Shown here: in pieces, positions 51,209 through 60,442 of the stretch
Layout: each line of letters opens with the position of its first letter
Numbering within the stretch: the stretch's first letter is position 1
Assembly: GCF_042660705.1 (NCBI RefSeq)
Contig: NZ_JBHSUQ010000001.1
Source: Undibacterium_A arcticum
GTDB taxonomy: Bacteria; Pseudomonadota; Gammaproteobacteria; Burkholderiales; Burkholderiaceae_D
DNA: 64,000 nucleotides
Strand: one strand, 5' to 3'
Program-made: the position numbers and the translations under genes
The notes under the pieces: generated by a model
What the model was told of the DNA's origin: nothing
Seen by the model: the letters and a program-made list of their open reading frames with translations, nothing else
Database searches by the model: none

Positions 51209-53212
51209 ATGACTGAATTCAAGAATACCGAACGTGAGCTTTACTTCTTCCGCCTGCGGCTGTCGGCGGTGGCCATCTTCGTGTTCATCTGCTTTGGCTT
51301 GCTGCTGTCGCGCTTCATCTGGCTGCAGGTCTACAAGCATAACGACTACGCGGCGCAGGCCGAGGAAAACCGGATTTCGATCGTGCCGGTGGTGCCGAAC
51401 CGCGGCTTGATCGTGGACCGCAATGGCGTGGTGCTGGCGCGCAATTACTCTGCCTACACGCTGGAAATCACGCCATCCAAGATCAAGGGCGAGCTCAATG
51501 CGGTGATCGATCAACTGGCGGAGTTGGTCGAGATCGACGCCAAGGACCGCAAGCGATTCCGCAAGCTGCTGGACGAATCGAAGAACTTTGAAAGCGTGCC
51601 GGTCCGCACCCGCCTGACCGACGAGGAAGTGGCGCGCTTCACGGTGCAGCGCTTCCGCTTTCCCGGCGTCGAAATCCAGGCCCGGCTGTTCCGCCAGTAT
51701 CCGTTGGGCGAGCTGGCATCGCACGTGATCGGCTACATCGGCCGCATCAGCCAGAAGGATGCGGAAAAGATCGACGACAGCGACGATGCCGCCAATTACA
51801 ACGGTACGGACTACATCGGCAAGGAAGGCCTCGAAAAAAGTTACGAGAAAGAACTGCATGGCAATACCGGCTACGAAGAGGTCGAGGTCTCGGCCGGCGG
51901 TCGCGCGGTGCGCACGCTGTCGCGTACCGCCGCCGGTCCGGGCAGCAACCTGGTGTTGTCGATCGATATCGAGCTGCAAAAAGTCGTCGAGGAAGCATTC
52001 GGCGACCGCCGCGGCGCGCTGGTCGCGATCGAGCCGGCCACCGGCGACGTGCTGGCCTATGTCTCCAAGCCCGGCTATGACCCGAACGTGTTTGTCGATG
52101 GCATCGACCAGCAGACCTGGGAGAGCCTGAACACCTCGCTCGACAAGCCGCTGGTGAACCGGCCGCTGACCGGCACCTATCCGCCGGGATCGACCTATAA
52201 ACCGTTCATGGCGCTGGCCGCACTGGAACTGGGCAAGCGCACGCCGTCGATGACCGTGTCCGATCCGGGCTATTTCTGGTTCGGCAATCATAAATTCAAC
52301 GACGACAAGCCGGGCGGCCATGGCTCGGTCGACATGTACCGCTCGATCGTGCAATCGTGCGATACCTACTATTACATGCTGGCCAACGACCTCGGCGTCG
52401 ATGCGATTCACGATTTCATGAAACCGTTCGGTTTTGGCGAACTGACCGGGATCGACCTGGAGCACGAGAAGCGCGGCCTGCTGCCCTCGACCGCATGGAA
52501 GCGCAATTATTACAAGCGGCCGGAGATGAAAAAATGGTTTGCCGGCGAAACCATTTCACTCGGCATCGGCCAGGGTTACAACTCGTTTACGCCGCTGCAG
52601 ATGGCGCACGCGATCGCCACGCTGGCCAACAACGGCGTGGTGATGAAGCCGCACCTGGTCAAGTCGCTGGAAGATGGCGTCACGCACAAGCAGACCCTGA
52701 CGGTGGCCAAGGAAAGCTACCGGATTCCGCTCAAGCAGGAAAACATCGACATCATCAAGCGCGCCATGATCGGCGTCACCAAGGAAGGCACCTCGGCCAG
52801 GGTGTTTGTCAACGCCGGCTATGTGTCGGGCGGCAAGACCGGCACCGCGCAGGTGGTCGGCATCAAGAAAAACGAAAAATACAACGCCAAGACCATCGGT
52901 GAACGGCTGCGCGACCATGCGCTGTACACGGCATTTGCGCCGGCCGACCAGCCGCGCATCGCGATCGCGATCGTGGTCGAGAACGGCGGTTTCGGGGCCG
53001 AGGCTGCCGCGCCTATCGTCAAGAAGGCACTCGATTACTACCTGCTCGGCAAGAAGCCGGAGGATGCCGGCAAGGGCAAGGAGACGCCGCCGCAGCCGGA
53101 GCAACCGAAAGACGATGCGGCGCTGCAGCGCCCGGCCGCCGAACTGAAGGCGGAAGCGGAAGCCGCCACCGGACCCAAGCCCGGCGAAGAATCGCCAGGG
53201 AACAAGGAATAA
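51209..53212 (+). CDS. mrdA: Penicillin-binding protein 2 (peptidoglycan transpeptidase)
   Basis: A 667-residue PBP2: N-terminal membrane helix (~22-45, VAIFVFICFGLLLSRFIWL), dimerisation domain, then the transpeptidase with the catalytic Ser328 in PGSTYKPF (S-x-x-K), SCDTYYYMLAND and the GGKTGTAQ motif. A Pro/Glu/Ala-rich tail of ~60 residues follows. It crosslinks peptidoglycan during elongation and is the target of mecillinam. It works with RodA, encoded 4 nt downstream. Confidence 0.97.
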   Translation: MTEFKNTERELYFFRLRLSAVAIFVFICFGLLLSRFIWLQVYKHNDYAAQAEENRISIVPVVPNRGLIVDRNGVVLARNYSAYTLEITPSKIKGELNAVIDQLAELVEIDAKDRKRFRKLLDESKNFESVPVRTRLTDEEVARFTVQRFRFPGVEIQARLFRQYPLGELASHVIGYIGRISQKDAEKIDDSDDAANYNGTDYIGKEGLEKSYEKELHGNTGYEEVEVSAGGRAVRTLSRTAAGPGSNLVLSIDIELQKVVEEAFGDRRGALVAIEPATGDVLAYVSKPGYDPNVFVDGIDQQTWESLNTSLDKPLVNRPLTGTYPPGSTYKPFMALAALELGKRTPSMTVSDPGYFWFGNHKFNDDKPGGHGSVDMYRSIVQSCDTYYYMLANDLGVDAIHDFMKPFGFGELTGIDLEHEKRGLLPSTAWKRNYYKRPEMKKWFAGETISLGIGQGYNSFTPLQMAHAIATLANNGVVMKPHLVKSLEDGVTHKQTLTVAKESYRIPLKQENIDIIKRAMIGVTKEGTSARVFVNAGYVSGGKTGTAQVVGIKKNEKYNAKTIGERLRDHALYTAFAPADQPRIAIAIVVENGGFGAEAAAPIVKKALDYYLLGKKPEDAGKGKETPPQPEQPKDDAALQRPAAELKAEAEAATGPKPGEESPGNKE

Positions 53213-53216
53213 GGCC

Positions 53217-54329
53217 ATGCGTATCAGCGAAAAACGGTCGTTCTGGCGCGTCGCCCAACCGTATTTCACGGTGTTCGACGGCCCGCTGGCGTTGATCATG
53301 TTCCTGCTGCTGTCGGTCGGTATCGTCACGCTGTACTCGGCCGGCATCGATTTTCCGGGCCGGGTCGAGGACCAGTTGCGCAATATCCTGGTCGCTTTCG
53401 TGGTGATGTGGGTCGCTGCAGTGATCCCGCCGCAGACCCTGATGCGCTTTGCGGTGCCGGTCTACACGGTCGGCATTGCGTTGCTGGTGGCGGTCGCGGC
53501 CTTCGGCATGGTCAAGAAAGGCGCGCGGCGCTGGCTCAATGTCGGGATGGTGATCCAGCCGTCCGAAGTGATGAAGATCGCGATGCCGCTGATGCTGGCC
53601 TGGTTCTTCCAGAAGCGCGAAGGCATGATCCGCTGGCATGAATATCTGGTCGCCGCGATCCTGCTGTTGATTCCGGTCGGGCTGATCGCCAAGCAGCCTG
53701 ACCTCGGCACCGCGCTGCTGGTGCTGGCGGCCGGCTTCTATGTCATCTTCCTGGCCGGCCTGTCATGGAAGATGCTGCTCGGACTGGTCATCACGGTCGG
53801 TGCCAGCCTGCCGGTGGTCTGGTCGCGGCTGCACGACTACCAGCGCGAGCGCGTGATGATGCTGATCGACCCGACCTCCGACCCGCTCGGCAAGGGCTTC
53901 CACATCATCCAGTCGACGATTGCGGTCGGCTCCGGCGGGATCCACGGCAAGGGCTGGCTGAAGGGCACGCAGGCGCACCTGGAATTCATCCCCGAGCGCA
54001 CCACCGACTTCATCTTTGCGGTATTTTCGGAAGAATTTGGCCTGATCGGCAACCTGGTGCTGATGTTCCTGTACCTGCTGCTGATCGGACGCGGCCTGTA
54101 CATCGCCGCCAATGCGCCGAGCTTTTTCGCGCGCCTGCTGGCCGGCGCGATCACGCTGATCTTCTTCACCTACGCGTTTGTCAACATGGGCATGGTCAGT
54201 GGTATCCTGCCGGTGGTCGGCGTGCCGCTGCCGTTCATGAGCTACGGCGGCACCGCGCTGGTCACGCTCGGCCTCGGCGCCGGCATCCTGATGAGCATCC
54301 AGCGCCATCGCAAGCTGGTGCAGACCTGA
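53217..54329 (+). CDS. rodA: Peptidoglycan polymerase RodA (SEDS family)
   Basis: A 370-residue SEDS protein with ten hydrophobic segments. Motifs: KKGARRWLNVGMV, QPSEVMKIAMPLML, KQPDLGTALLVLAAG, and ERTTDFIFAVFSEEFGLIGN with the family's acidic region, then LPFMSYGGTALV. It polymerises lipid II at the elongasome with PBP2. Confidence 0.97.
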   Translation: MRISEKRSFWRVAQPYFTVFDGPLALIMFLLLSVGIVTLYSAGIDFPGRVEDQLRNILVAFVVMWVAAVIPPQTLMRFAVPVYTVGIALLVAVAAFGMVKKGARRWLNVGMVIQPSEVMKIAMPLMLAWFFQKREGMIRWHEYLVAAILLLIPVGLIAKQPDLGTALLVLAAGFYVIFLAGLSWKMLLGLVITVGASLPVVWSRLHDYQRERVMMLIDPTSDPLGKGFHIIQSTIAVGSGGIHGKGWLKGTQAHLEFIPERTTDFIFAVFSEEFGLIGNLVLMFLYLLLIGRGLYIAANAPSFFARLLAGAITLIFFTYAFVNMGMVSGILPVVGVPLPFMSYGGTALVTLGLGAGILMSIQRHRKLVQT

Positions 54330-54431
54330 TGTAGGTAGCATTCCAGCCGCATACGCTGCGTGCGGCCATCGATGTAGTGAGAACCATCTTTGGTCGACGC
54401 CATGCGACAGCGGAAAAATGGTGGTGATGAT

Positions 54432-54548
54432 TCCCTCCCCCTTGCAGGGGGAGGGCTAGGGTGGGGGTAGTGCGTTAGATCGCGCGCGCACTGTCGAGTG
54501 GAGGCCAGACCCCCATCCCAACCTTCCCCCTGCAAGGGGGAAGGAGCC
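54432..54548. repeat. REP-like inverted repeat pair between rodA and rlpA
   Basis: Two arms of ~40 nt in inverted orientation. Each contains a small palindrome: CCCCCTTGCAGGGGG on the left and CCCCCTGCAAGGGGG on the right, followed in the arm sense by a G-rich stretch (ctagggtgggggt and its counterpart acccccatcccaacc). This type of element recurs between genes in many proteobacteria. It could form a large hairpin at the rodA transcript end. Confidence 0.7.
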
Positions 54549-54628
54549 GATCGAGCCATTTGTTGATTGACTGCTCGACACGCGAATCCAAGGTTGGCAA
54601 CGAATCAGATCATAATAAGGAGAATGTA

Positions 54629-55789
54629 ATGCCCTTGCGCTCACGATTTGCATCGCGCCGCTGGTCACTGGTAGCTTGCCTGATCCTGACCCTGATACTG
54701 GCCGGCTGTGGCAGCGTGCCGAAAGCGCCGCCGGCGGACTCCGCATCCGGGCGCGCGCCGCCGACGGCCGGCAAGCCGGCGTCGTCGCATCCGGCGTTGC
54801 CGGCGGCCGGCTCCGGACGCGGCGGCTACTACCAGGACGACGGCCCCGGCGACCAGCCACCGCCAGACTTGGACCAGGTGCCGGACGCCGAACCCAAGCT
54901 CGAGGCATATTCGCGCAGCGGCAACAAGCCGTATGTCGTGTTCGGCAAGACTTACACGCCGATCACCGATAACCGCCCGTTCGTGCAGCGCGGCACCGGC
55001 AGCTGGTACGGCAAGAAATTCCACGGCCAGAGGACTTCATCGGGTGAACGCTACGATATGTACAAGATGAGTGCCGCGCATCCGACCTTGCCGATCCCGT
55101 CGTATGCGCGCGTCACCAATCTGTCCAACGGCCGCCAGGTGATCGTGCGCATCAACGATCGCGGGCCGTTCCATTCCAGCCGCATCATCGACCTGTCGTA
55201 TACCGCCGCGCTGAAACTCGCTTATCTGGGCTCGGGCAGCACCCAGCTGCAGGTCGAGCGCCTGCTGCCGGACGAGATCGCGCGGCTGGCGCAGAACAAG
55301 GGCAAGCCGGTCGAGTCGTCGCCGGCGATTGTGGTGGCGGTGGCGGCGGCGCCGACCGCGTCCGTGGTGCCGGCGCTGGCAACGGCTGCCACGTTGGCGG
55401 CGCCCGGCAGCGGCGAGCGCCCGGTGCAAGCTGAACTGATGGCGGTCAGCTTTCCGAGCGTCGAGGTGCAGGCCGACCCGATCAGCGCGCTGGCCCCGAA
55501 CGCAGCGCCGAATGCAGCGTTGCCGGCGGCGCCGGCCAATGACGGAGCGGCAGCCGCCAGCGGCTTCTATCTGCAGTTCGGTGCCTATGGACAGCGCAGC
55601 AACGCCGAATCGGTGCGTCAGCGGCTGACCCGGAATTGGGCCCTTACCTGGCCGCCGCTGCAGGTGGTAGCAAGTGGTGCGCTGTTCCGCCTGCTTGGCG
55701 GTCCGTTCGCGACCCGCGCCGCAGCGCTCGAGAGCGCGCAGAAGATGAGCGGCGCCGGTGCCGGCAAGCCGGTGGTCGTGCCGCGTTAG
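54629..55789 (+). CDS. rlpA: Septal-ring lytic transglycosylase RlpA, lipoprotein with SPOR domain
   Basis: A 386-residue lipoprotein starting MPLRSRFASRRWSLVACL, with lipobox ILAGC and AAGGAG before the ATG. The double-psi barrel has GTGSWYGKKFHGQRTSSGERYDM and VIVRINDRGPFHSSRIIDLSY; the C-terminal SPOR domain (GFYLQFGAYGQRSNAESVRQRL) binds denuded glycan. It cleaves naked glycan strands at the septum in Pseudomonas. Long Ala/Pro linkers join the domains. It closes the shape operon. Confidence 0.93.
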   Translation: MPLRSRFASRRWSLVACLILTLILAGCGSVPKAPPADSASGRAPPTAGKPASSHPALPAAGSGRGGYYQDDGPGDQPPPDLDQVPDAEPKLEAYSRSGNKPYVVFGKTYTPITDNRPFVQRGTGSWYGKKFHGQRTSSGERYDMYKMSAAHPTLPIPSYARVTNLSNGRQVIVRINDRGPFHSSRIIDLSYTAALKLAYLGSGSTQLQVERLLPDEIARLAQNKGKPVESSPAIVVAVAAAPTASVVPALATAATLAAPGSGERPVQAELMAVSFPSVEVQADPISALAPNAAPNAALPAAPANDGAAAASGFYLQFGAYGQRSNAESVRQRLTRNWALTWPPLQVVASGALFRLLGGPFATRAAALESAQKMSGAGAGKPVVVPR

Positions 55790-55923
55790 AACTTAGGTAC
55801 AGCGCCAAGCTTGTGCGCGGATCGACGTTATTTCATCCGATCCAGTTACCGCAATGGCAGAAATATACTGCCGCCTGTATTTTTAATTCCGCACGTTTCA
55901 TGCGGGCAACAGGCCTGGCGGTT

Positions 55924-57012
55924 TCAATGTCCAAGTGCAACAAGACCAAGCTTATCTGCCCAGTATGCGTTAAAGTCAAAAGCGTCTACAGGAAGGAACA
56001 GCTCGGCTGGGCATTTCCAGTCCAGTGATTTCCTGGGCCGGGTGTTGAGTTTCCAAGCGATGTCGTCAAGCTGTTGTTGTGAATTGTGAGAGAGGTCAGA
56101 TCCCTTTGGCAGATACTGACGCAGCAAGCCATTGGTGTTTTCGTTGCGGCCGCGTTCCCAGGGGCTGTGCGGATGAGCGAAGTAGACTTTGATGCCGGTT
56201 TCTTCAGTCAGTTTCGCATGTTGTGCCATTTCGCGCCCCTGGTCATACGTGAGCGAGCGGCGCATATCGCCATCAAAGCGCTGCAAGATGGTGCCGAAGC
56301 CTTCGGTGGTGGCCTGTGCGGTGCCGTTATCGAGCTTGACAAGCGCGACGTAGAGGGTCGTGCGCTCGACCAGGGTGCCGATTTGAGAACGGTTACCCTT
56401 ACCCTTGATGTGGTCACCCTCCCAATGCCCCGGCACCAGACGTTCTGCAATGTCGGCAGGACGTTGATCAATGCTGGTCATGTTGGGAATCTGTCCGCGC
56501 CGGTCACAGCCGCGTGTGCGTGGGCGGCGTTTGCCGTGACCAAAGCGCAGCAGCGCAATCGTGTCGGTGCGCAGTTCGCCCCTGGGCATCATGTAAATTG
56601 CCTGATAAATGGTTTCGTGGCACAGGCGGACGGGTTCGTTCATGCGCGCCAGTGTACCGGCAACCTGCTCGGGCGATAAACCTTGTTGCAAGCCATCCCT
56701 GACTTTGCCCCACAGTGCATTGCCGACCACGAGCTTACGCTTGACGCGCGGTACGACACACAAGGTTCGTGCGCGCGAGTTGGCGCGACTGGAAGAATAG
56801 CCGCCTGCAATCGGCGGACGCCCGACTGATCGGGTGGCAGAAGGCACCTTCCAGCCATTGCGGGCAAGCTCGCGTGAGATACAAGAACGAGGACGATTCA
56901 AACCTGCTGCAATTGCAGCAGGTTTGAATCCTTGTTGCAGCTGCGTTTGAATCAACGCACGATCTTCCAGCGTGATGTGATTGTACTTTTTTGCCATGCA
57001 ACATTCTTTCAT
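55924..57012 (-). CDS. IS30-family transposase
   Basis: A 362-residue DDE transposase: N-terminal HTH (HITLEDRALIQTQLQQGFKPAAIAAGLNRPRSCISREL in pieces), then the catalytic Asp in PGHWEGDHIKGKGNRS, Asp in LTYDQGREMAQHAKL and Glu in PHSPWERGRNENTNGLLRQYLP. The layout and the ERGRNENTNG motif mark IS30. The frame is intact, so the copy may be active. The left inverted repeat overlaps the last codons. Confidence 0.95.
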   Translation of the reverse strand: MKECCMAKKYNHITLEDRALIQTQLQQGFKPAAIAAGLNRPRSCISRELARNGWKVPSATRSVGRPPIAGGYSSSRANSRARTLCVVPRVKRKLVVGNALWGKVRDGLQQGLSPEQVAGTLARMNEPVRLCHETIYQAIYMMPRGELRTDTIALLRFGHGKRRPRTRGCDRRGQIPNMTSIDQRPADIAERLVPGHWEGDHIKGKGNRSQIGTLVERTTLYVALVKLDNGTAQATTEGFGTILQRFDGDMRRSLTYDQGREMAQHAKLTEETGIKVYFAHPHSPWERGRNENTNGLLRQYLPKGSDLSHNSQQQLDDIAWKLNTRPRKSLDWKCPAELFLPVDAFDFNAYWADKLGLVALGH

Positions 57013-57033
57013 AAAAAATGTTGCACTTGGAAT
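55926..57033 (-). mobile_element. IS30-family insertion sequence between rlpA and rsmI
   Basis: Terminal inverted repeats contain TCCAAGTGCAACA at 55930-55942 and its reverse complement TGTTGCACTTGGA at 57019-57031; the exact outer ends and target duplication could not be fixed. It lies in the gap between convergent rlpA and rsmI and breaks no gene. Flanks carry AATATACTsCCGCC-like text in opposite orientations. Confidence 0.8.
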
Positions 57034-57101
57034 TCGAGCGCGCCCCTGATTTCATAAAAAACGGCGGGAGTATATTCATTTCGTTGCCGCATCCTGCTGT
57101 T

Positions 57102-58007
57102 TCAGCCGTGTTTTAGTTGGAGCGCACGCTCGTACAGCGCATTCTTTTTTTGCCCGGTGATCTGCGCCGCCAGTTGCGCCGCCTGCTTGACCGGGCACTC
57201 GGCCAGCAGGATGCGCAGCACCCGCTCGGCCTCGACCTGATCGGCGTCGACCGCGCTCGGTGCGCCCTCGACCAGCAGCACGAATTCGCCCTTTTGGCGG
57301 TGCGGATCGGCGGCCAGCCACGCGATCGCTTCCGACAGCGGGCAGCGATGGATTTCCTCGAACAGCTTGGTCAGTTCGCGCGCAAACACGATTTGCCGCT
57401 GCGGCTCGAATGCGGCAACCAGCGCCGCGGTGGTGTCGCCGATGCGATGCGGCGCCTCGTACAACACCAGCGTCGCCGCGACGCCGCGCACCGCCTGCAA
57501 TGCGGCGTCGCGCTGCCCCGCCTTGGCCGGCAGGAAGCCGACAAAATAAAACCGCTCGTTCAGCAAGCCGCTGGCCGACAGCGCAGTGACCGCGGCCGAT
57601 GCGCCCGGCAGCGGCATCACGCGTAGCCCGGCGGCGCGCACTGCATCCACGATCCGGGCACCGGGGTCGGATATGGCCGGGGTACCGGCATCCGATACCA
57701 GCGCGATCCGTTCCCCGGCTTGCAAGCGCGCGACCAATTTCTCGGCTACTTCGCGCTCGTTGTGTTCATGCGCCGCGATCAGCGGTTTCGACAGGCCGTA
57801 GCGCGTCATCAGCTGTGCGGTATTGCGCGTGTCCTCGCAGGCGACCGCGTCGGCCAGCGCCAGCACATGCAAGGCGCGCAGGCTGATGTCGCAGACATTT
57901 CCGATGGGGGTGGCCACCACATATAATGTGGCCACGGGATAAGTCTGCAGCGCCACCTCGTGCAGGATCGGCAGGCTGGCGAGCGGATGGTGATTCGACG
58001 GTGTCAT
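57102..58007 (-). CDS. rsmI: 16S rRNA (cytidine-1402-2'-O)-methyltransferase
   Basis: A 301-residue tetrapyrrole-methylase-fold enzyme: LYVVATPIGNVCDISLRAL, CEDTRNTAQLM, SDAGTPAISDPGARIV, LPGASAAVTALSASGL and KGEFVLLVEG. It methylates C1402 of 16S rRNA. The start MTPSNHH at 58007 overlaps, on the opposite strand, the start codon of lpoA (CATG); in-frame sequence further up is antisense to lpoA. Confidence 0.93.
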   Translation of the reverse strand: MTPSNHHPLASLPILHEVALQTYPVATLYVVATPIGNVCDISLRALHVLALADAVACEDTRNTAQLMTRYGLSKPLIAAHEHNEREVAEKLVARLQAGERIALVSDAGTPAISDPGARIVDAVRAAGLRVMPLPGASAAVTALSASGLLNERFYFVGFLPAKAGQRDAALQAVRGVAATLVLYEAPHRIGDTTAALVAAFEPQRQIVFARELTKLFEEIHRCPLSEAIAWLAADPHRQKGEFVLLVEGAPSAVDADQVEAERVLRILLAECPVKQAAQLAAQITGQKKNALYERALQLKHG

Positions 58008-59262
58008 GGGGAGCGGGGAATTGGGCAAATGGATCAAGACAGCGTTGGGCTGCGGTGTGCTATACGGCGTGCTGAGCGGATTGTGCGCGCCTGCGCTGGC
58101 AAATACAACCGCGACCATCGCGCAGGCTCAGGCCGCCGGCAATTCGCCCGGTCGCAGCCAGTCCACCGGACTCCACCAGACGGCGCCGTCGACAGTGCCG
58201 ACCACGCCGGCAGTGCCGCTAGTACCGGTAGTCCGCATGGCGCTGCTGCTGCCGCTCGATTCGGCCGCGCTGGGCCGGGCCGCCGAGGCGGTGCGGGCCG
58301 GCTTCATGGCCGCCTACGAGCGCGACAAGGATGGCGTCATCGTGACGCTGATCGAAACCGATGATTCGGTGCAACAGACGCTGTCCGGCTACAAGGATGC
58401 GGTCGGCAATCAGGACCTGGTGGTCGGACCGTTGTCGCGCGCCGGGGTCAGCGCGATCGCCCAGAGCGGCGCGGTGCGGATCCCGACCATCGCGCTGAAC
58501 CAGGCGGAAACGGCGGGCGCCGAGGCGTTGGCGCCATCCGCCCTGCCGCGCAACCTGTTGCTGATGGGCCTGTCGCTCGATGACGAAGCCAGGCAGGTGG
58601 CAGACTGGGCCAGCGCCGGTCAGACTGAGCGCCGCGCCCTCATCGTATCGACCAATGCCGCGTGGCAGCGCCGCGCCGCCAAGGCCTTCGGCGCGCAATG
58701 GCAGCGACGGGGCTTGCATGCGCAGTCGATGGTGCTGGGGTTTGCCAGCGGTTTCCTCGATGGCAACGGGCTCGATCAATTGAGGCATCGCATCCAGAAT
58801 GAAAAACCGGCCCTGCTGTTCGTCGCGCTCGACGCCGAGCAGACCCGCCAGTTGCGCGAAGCGGTCGGCCAGGATGTCGTCATGTACGGCACCTCGCAGC
58901 TCAATCCGTATGCACTCCCGGACTGGGACACGGCCGAGCGGCTGCCGCAACTGGAGCAGGTGCATCTGCTCGACCTGCCGTGGCAACTGCAGGCCGACCA
59001 CAGCGCGGTGATGGCCTATCCGCGCACCACGCTGCCGGCCGATCAGCGTCGCAGCGTCGACCTGGAACGGCTGTATGCGCTCGGGATCGACGCCTACCGT
59101 GTCGCGCGCGAGATCGCGGCCCGGCATGCGCACTTCGAGATCGATGGCGTGACCGGCAAGTTGCGGGTCGATTTCGGCGCCGGCGCGACCCGCTTCGAAC
59201 GGATCGAGCAGACTGCGATCTATCAGGACGGCGCCGTGGTACCCGACTTCGCCGCGCAATGA
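58006..59262 (+). CDS. lpoA: Penicillin-binding protein activator LpoA/LppC-like
   Basis: A 418-residue protein with an N-terminal signal-like stretch (LGCGVLYGVLSGLCAPALA), a Thr/Pro linker and a type 1 periplasmic-binding fold (ALLLPLDSAALGRAAEAV, VVGPLSRAGVSAIAQ, NYLL-like NLLLMGLSLDDEARQ, YGTSQLNPYALPDWD). LpoA activates PBP1a from the outer membrane in E. coli; a clear lipobox is less obvious here (LSGLC). Its position after rsmI and before yraN matches the conserved rsmI-lpoA-yraN cluster. Confidence 0.83.
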   Translation: MGSGELGKWIKTALGCGVLYGVLSGLCAPALANTTATIAQAQAAGNSPGRSQSTGLHQTAPSTVPTTPAVPLVPVVRMALLLPLDSAALGRAAEAVRAGFMAAYERDKDGVIVTLIETDDSVQQTLSGYKDAVGNQDLVVGPLSRAGVSAIAQSGAVRIPTIALNQAETAGAEALAPSALPRNLLLMGLSLDDEARQVADWASAGQTERRALIVSTNAAWQRRAAKAFGAQWQRRGLHAQSMVLGFASGFLDGNGLDQLRHRIQNEKPALLFVALDAEQTRQLREAVGQDVVMYGTSQLNPYALPDWDTAERLPQLEQVHLLDLPWQLQADHSAVMAYPRTTLPADQRRSVDLERLYALGIDAYRVAREIAARHAHFEIDGVTGKLRVDFGAGATRFERIEQTAIYQDGAVVPDFAAQ

Positions 59263-59275
59263 CAGGGGTGTGCTA

Positions 59276-60439
59276 GTGTAGTGTTGCATTCTTGATGCTT
59301 CGTATTGAAATTCCGCACTTGAAAGGCTATTCTTTCGTATCTGATAGGAGAGTGCCAGTGCGAATTGCGACCGAGATTGTGCTTACGACGGAAGAGCATG
59401 CGGAACTTGCGGCGTTGATTCGCTCCGGTCTCACCAGTGTGAGGCTGGCGCTGCGTGCGCGCATTGTGCTGCTGGCGGCCGAGGGCATACAAAACAAGGA
59501 CATTGCTGTGGAACTTGGCGTGGACCGTGGGCAAGTCAGGCGATGGCGCGAACGCTACGCGCAATTGCGCCTGTCGGGCATTGAGCGAGATCTGCCGCGC
59601 GGAGCGCCTGCCGTGAAAGTTGATGTTGCCCGCTTGGTTACGATGACGACAGAGAGCACACCCGAAACTGCGACGCATTGGAGCACTCGCAAGATGGCAG
59701 CCGAACTTGGTGTCAGTGCCGCCAGCGTCTCTCGGCATTGGCGAGCCAAGGGTTTAAAGCCGCATCTTGTGCGCGGCTTCAAAGTTTCGCGCGATCCGAA
59801 ATTTGTCGAGAAGCTCGAAGATGTAGTGGGGCTGTATTTGTCGCCTCCTGAGCATGCGATCGTATTGTGCTGCGACGAGAAAAGCCAAGTGCAGGCACTT
59901 GATCGCACGCAGCCGGGCTTGCCGCTGAAGAAGGGACGCGCAGCGACCATGACGCACGACTATAAACGCAATGGCACGACCACCCTGTTCGCCGCGCTGA
60001 ACGTGCTCGATGGTCAAGTCATCGCCCAATGTCAGCAACGCCATCGTCACGAGGAATGGCTACGTTTCCTCCGCAAGATCGACCGAGAGACGCCGAAGGG
60101 AAAGACGCTGCACCTTATATGCGACAACTACGCCACGCACAAGCATCCCAACGTGCAAGCATGGCTCAAAAACATCCGCGCTTCAACATGCATTTCACGC
60201 CGACATCGGCATCATGGTTGAACATGGTGGAGCGGTTCTTCCGAGATATTTCGGAGAATCGCCTCCGACGCGGGGTGTTCACCAGTGTGCCGGAATTGAC
60301 CGCAGCGATTGAGCAATACGTCGCTCATCACAACGCCAATCCGAAGCCGTTCATCTGGACTGCAACGGCCCGCGACATCCTACAAAAAGTGATTCGCGCA
60401 AACAGCCGGTTAAGCGGCAAACAGAATGCAACACTACAC
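59276..60439 (+). mobile_element. IS630-family insertion sequence between lpoA and yraN
   Basis: The ends are perfect 17-nt inverted repeats: GTGTAGTGTTGCATTCT (59276-59292) and AGAATGCAACACTACAC (60423-60439). TA dinucleotides at 59274-59275 and 60440-60441 are the expected IS630 target duplication. The element is ~1.16 kb and carries one transposase. It lies 12 nt after the lpoA stop and 1 nt before the yraN ATG. Confidence 0.93.
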
Positions 60440-60442
60440 TAG
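59358..60442 (+). CDS. IS630-family transposase, one frameshift
   Basis: About 361 residues if repaired. GTG start at 59358 with AGGAGAG upstream. HTH part: LTTEEHAELAALIRSG, GVDRGQVRRWRERYAQL. DDE part: Asp in LCCDEKSQVQALDRTQPG, Asp in LICDNYATHKHPNVQAWL and, in the next frame, Glu in SASWLNMVERFFRDIS. The slip is in an A5 run at ~60172-60176; A6 would give LKKHPRFNMHF. The stop codon TAG at 60440-60442 uses the target TA, so it lies partly outside the element. Confidence 0.9.
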
